Assembly (NCBI GenBank): GCA_900548255.1
Contig: URKH01000091.1
Coordinates: 1-6,154 of the forward strand
Direction of reading: 5' to 3'
DNA length: 6,154 nt
Source of the DNA: an uncultured Collinsella sp.
GTDB taxonomy: Bacteria; Actinomycetota; Coriobacteriia; Coriobacteriales; Coriobacteriaceae
Shown here piece by piece: positions 5,014-6,154 of the stretch. Made by a program: the position numbers and the translations under genes. Position 1 is the first letter of the stretch, and each line of letters starts with the position of its first letter. The notes beneath the pieces were generated by a model. The model saw nothing but the letters and a program-made list of their open reading frames with translations. It was not told the origin of the DNA and made no database searches.

Positions 5014-6154
5014 AGAGATGCCCCATCAGATCGGTGTGATACATGCCCGACAAGAACTCGTCGTTTGCCAGCACGTCGAGCTGAAGCTCGCTGTTTTCAC
5101 TCACGCCCTCAATCACGAGCTCGCCCAGGGCCGAGCGCATCTTGCGAATGGCACCGTCACGCGTGGGCGCACACACGATGAGCTTGCCGAGCATGGAGTC
5201 GTAGTACGGCGGAACTGTCGCACCGGTGAACATGGCCGAATCCCAGCGCACGCGCGGACCACCCGGTACACGCAACGCGGTGACCTTTCCGCATGACGGC
5301 AGAAAGTCCGGCGTTTCGGCATTGATGCGGCACTCCATGGCGTGGTTGCGGACCGGCATGTCCTCCTGCTCAAAGGGCAGAGGCTGGCCGGCTGCCACGC
5401 GCAGCTGCCACTTGACCAAGTCGGTATCGGTCACAAACTCCGTAACCGGATGCTCCACCTGCAAGCGCGTGTTCATTTCCATAAAGTAGAAATTGCCGTC
5501 GTCCGAATACAGGAACTCGATGGTACCGGCTCCTTCGTAGCCGACGGCACGAGCCAGGTCACGCGCCGCCTTGTGCATGCGGGCACGAATGTCGTCGTGT
5601 CCGTCGAGGCACGGCGCGGGGCTCTCCTCGATCAGCTTTTGGTTGCGGCGCTGCACCGAGCACTCGCGCTCGCCGAGCGAAAACACATGGCCCTGCTTAT
5701 CGGCCATAATCTGTACCTCAACGTGATGCGCCGGCGCAACGAACTTCTCCATGTAGCACTCGCCGTCGCCAAAAACGGCCTCACCCTCGGCACGCGCCTC
5801 GATGAACGCCTTTGCCGCATCTTCCACGCGCTCGACCTTGCGAATACCGCGACCGCCGCCGCCCGCGCGCGCCTTAATAAGCACGGGGCAGCCGATGCGC
5901 TCGGCCTCGGCCGTTGCTTCCTCGGGGCTTTTGAGCAAATCGCAGCCCGGCACGATGGGCACGCCCGCAGCAGCGGCCGTTCGGCGTGCGGCGTCCTTGT
6001 CGCCCATGCTGTCGATCACCTCGGCCGAAGGACCGACAAACGCCAGACCGAACTTGTCGCAGTCGCGCACGAAGCTCGCCTTCTCGGAAAAGAAGCCATA
6101 GCCGGGATGAATTGCCTTAGCTCCCGACTTTACGGCACAGGTGAGCACGGCATC
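5000..6154 (-). CDS. accC: Acetyl-CoA carboxylase, biotin carboxylase subunit (5' end outside window)
   Basis: This protein carboxylates biotin on the AccB carrier, using ATP and bicarbonate, as the first half-reaction of acetyl-CoA carboxylase in the cytoplasm. The visible 384 residues begin at an internal Asp-Ala-Val, and compared with the roughly 450-residue family about 65 to 70 N-terminal residues are missing. Seen in order are HPGYGFFSE, MGDKDAA, the ATP-grasp glycine loop KARAGGGGRGIR, YMEKF, HVEVQIMAD, ERECSVQRRNQK, the metal-binding and catalytic stretch FMEMNTRLQVEHPVTE, ECRINAE, and PPYYDSMLGKLI near the C-terminus. The GTG at 6146-6148 is an internal valine codon, because the coding frame continues to the window edge with residues that fit the family. 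The stop is TAG at 5000-5002, inside the start of accDA, so translation of the two is probably coupled. The glycine loop has Ala where E. coli AccC has its first Gly, probably a tolerated variant. Pyruvate or propionyl carboxylase subunits are less likely given the neighbour. Confidence 0.96.
   Translation of the reverse strand, partial: DAVLTCAVKSGAKAIHPGYGFFSEKASFVRDCDKFGLAFVGPSAEVIDSMGDKDAARRTAAAAGVPIVPGCDLLKSPEEATAEAERIGCPVLIKARAGGGGRGIRKVERVEDAAKAFIEARAEGEAVFGDGECYMEKFVAPAHHVEVQIMADKQGHVFSLGERECSVQRRNQKLIEESPAPCLDGHDDIRARMHKAARDLARAVGYEGAGTIEFLYSDDGNFYFMEMNTRLQVEHPVTEFVTDTDLVKWQLRVAAGQPLPFEQEDMPVRNHAMECRINAETPDFLPSCGKVTALRVPGGPRVRWDSAMFTGATVPPYYDSMLGKLIVCAPTRDGAIRKMRSALGELVIEGVSENSELQLDVLANDEFLSGMYHTDLMGHLYADE

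Noticed and set aside
6146..6148. GTG as the start of accC
   Set aside because: The frame stays open to the window edge, the residues around it (Asp-Ala-Val-Leu-Thr) fit the interior of biotin carboxylase, and the conserved N-terminal part is still missing.
1..6154. Insertion sequences, CRISPR arrays, tRNA or rRNA genes, defence or toxin-antitoxin systems
   Set aside because: No transposase, regularly spaced repeats, cloverleaf or rRNA-like sequence, or small paired toxin-antitoxin genes were found; almost all of the window is filled by five recognisable genes.

Overview
All genes in this window lie on the minus strand, so the reading order is from high to low coordinates. The sequence is GC-rich, with tightly packed genes. 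The fused acetyl-CoA carboxylase carboxyltransferase (beta half followed by alpha half in one polypeptide), together with the general look of the proteins, suggests a gut actinobacterium of the class Coriobacteriia, possibly Collinsella or a relative. That assignment is an inference from memory, not a database result.

Right part (6154 to 3289): the 3' end of a lipid-synthesis operon. The biotin carboxylase gene accC enters from beyond the window edge with its N-terminus missing. It overlaps the start of a fused accD-accA gene by 14 bases. Together the two products supply the biotin carboxylase and carboxyltransferase activities of acetyl-CoA carboxylase, which makes malonyl-CoA for fatty acid synthesis. 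The biotin carrier protein AccB is not in view.

Middle part (3294 to 1962): 16 bases after the accDA stop comes a membrane protein of the glucose/beta-glucoside PTS family that consists only of the EIIC permease domain, with no EIIB or EIIA in the window. Its start region coincides with an imperfect 31-base palindrome that also covers the accDA stop codon. A second, perfect inverted repeat with a similar ACAAAGG/CCTTTGT core sits just after its stop. A strong rho-independent terminator follows. No terminator is visible between accDA and this gene, so the sequence allows accC-accDA-EIIC to be one transcript.

Left part (1961 to 64): a separate two-gene unit. A cation diffusion facilitator with the metal-site pattern associated with manganese exporters, and with a duplicated C-terminal cytoplasmic domain, is followed 39 bases later by a small histidine phosphatase. 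The last 63 bases at the left edge hold no recognisable gene.

The window is mostly ordinary chromosomal housekeeping DNA. No mobile element, CRISPR array, tRNA, rRNA or defence system was seen. The points that deserve a second look are the isolated EIIC gene attached to the carboxylase operon, the pair of palindromes bracketing it, and the double C-terminal domain of the metal transporter.
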